Source: Rikenellaceae bacterium (GTDB taxonomy: Bacteria > Bacteroidota > Bacteroidia > Bacteroidales > UBA932). Taken from it: a stretch of 6,298 nucleotides of DNA. The position numbers and the translations under genes were made by a program. Shown piece by piece: positions 6,234 to 6,298 of this stretch (the first letter of the stretch is position 1; every line of letters begins with the position of its first letter). The notes under the pieces are model-generated. The model worked only from the letters and a program-made list of their open reading frames with translations, ran no database searches and was not told the DNA's origin. Location: positions 1 through 6,298 of the forward strand of contig CAAGHY010000127.1 in the NCBI GenBank assembly GCA_900769735.1, in the 5' to 3' direction.

Positions 6234-6298
6234 GCCAGTGTAGCTCAGGGGTAGAGCGCTTCCTTGGTAAGGAAGAGGTCGCGAGTTCAATTCTCGCC
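6234..6298 (+). tRNA. tRNA-Thr (anticodon GGU), 3' end cut by the window
   Basis: The 5' acceptor arm is GCCAGTG (6234-6240). The anticodon stem CTTCC/GGAAG encloses TTGGTAA with anticodon GGT at 6266-6268, reading ACC and ACU. The T arm GCGAG/CTCGC ends at 6297, and C6298 would pair with G6240. The last six acceptor bases and the discriminator lie outside the window. It is only 8 bp after tRNA-Gly and corresponds to E. coli thrT, which directly precedes tufB. Confidence 0.93.

Noticed and set aside
1..6298. Possible mobile element, CRISPR array, toxin-antitoxin or defence system
   Set aside because: No transposase, integrase, spaced repeats, small paired genes or nuclease/helicase motifs were seen. 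The tRNA 3' ends carry no attachment-site duplication or integrase within the window.

Overview
The window looks like an ordinary chromosomal stretch from a Bacteroidota (probably Bacteroidales) bacterium. The evidence is a consensus Bacteroidota promoter (TTTG, 20 nt, TAnnTTTG) in front of the tRNA cluster, AT-rich leaders without clear Shine-Dalgarno sequences, a cephalosporin-C deacetylase/acetylxylan-esterase-like protein with the layout common in gut Bacteroidales, and a dxs gene of the MEP pathway. Genus cannot be fixed from the sequence alone.

Layout, left to right: (1) bases 1-954, plus strand: the 3' part of a gene for a CE7/AXE1-like alpha/beta-hydrolase whose nucleophile serine and catalytic histidine appear to be lost. 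(2) 1001-1029: a strong palindromic bidirectional terminator between converging genes. (3) 1049-2413 and 2457-3812, minus strand: two tandem paralogous 12-helix MFS transporters that resemble the eukaryotic lysosomal dipeptide transporter MFSD1. They are 43 bp apart and probably form one operon read from 3812 towards 1049. (4) 3813-3952: a divergent intergenic region with a plausible Bacteroidota promoter for the transporter operon, an inverted repeat next to its -7 element, and a weaker promoter for dxs. (5) 3953-5821, plus strand: complete dxs (1-deoxy-D-xylulose-5-phosphate synthase) with all the catalytic residues checked intact. (6) 5855-5886: consensus promoter, followed by a short leader and four tRNA genes, Thr(UGU), Tyr(GUA), Gly(UCC) and Thr(GGU), the last cut by the window edge. 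This is the same order as the E. coli thrU-tyrU-glyT-thrT cluster that precedes tufB, so an elongation factor Tu gene is expected just beyond the right edge.

How the genes fit together: dxs and the tRNA cluster are housekeeping units with separate promoters. The transporter pair probably moves small organic substrates, with dipeptides the leading guess by homology. The partial hydrolase-like gene belongs to a transcription unit extending left of the window. I found no mobile element, CRISPR array, phage gene or defence system. The points most worth a second look are the apparently inactive esterase fold, the MFSD1-like duplicated transporters, the divergent promoter with its inverted repeat, and the conserved tRNA order.
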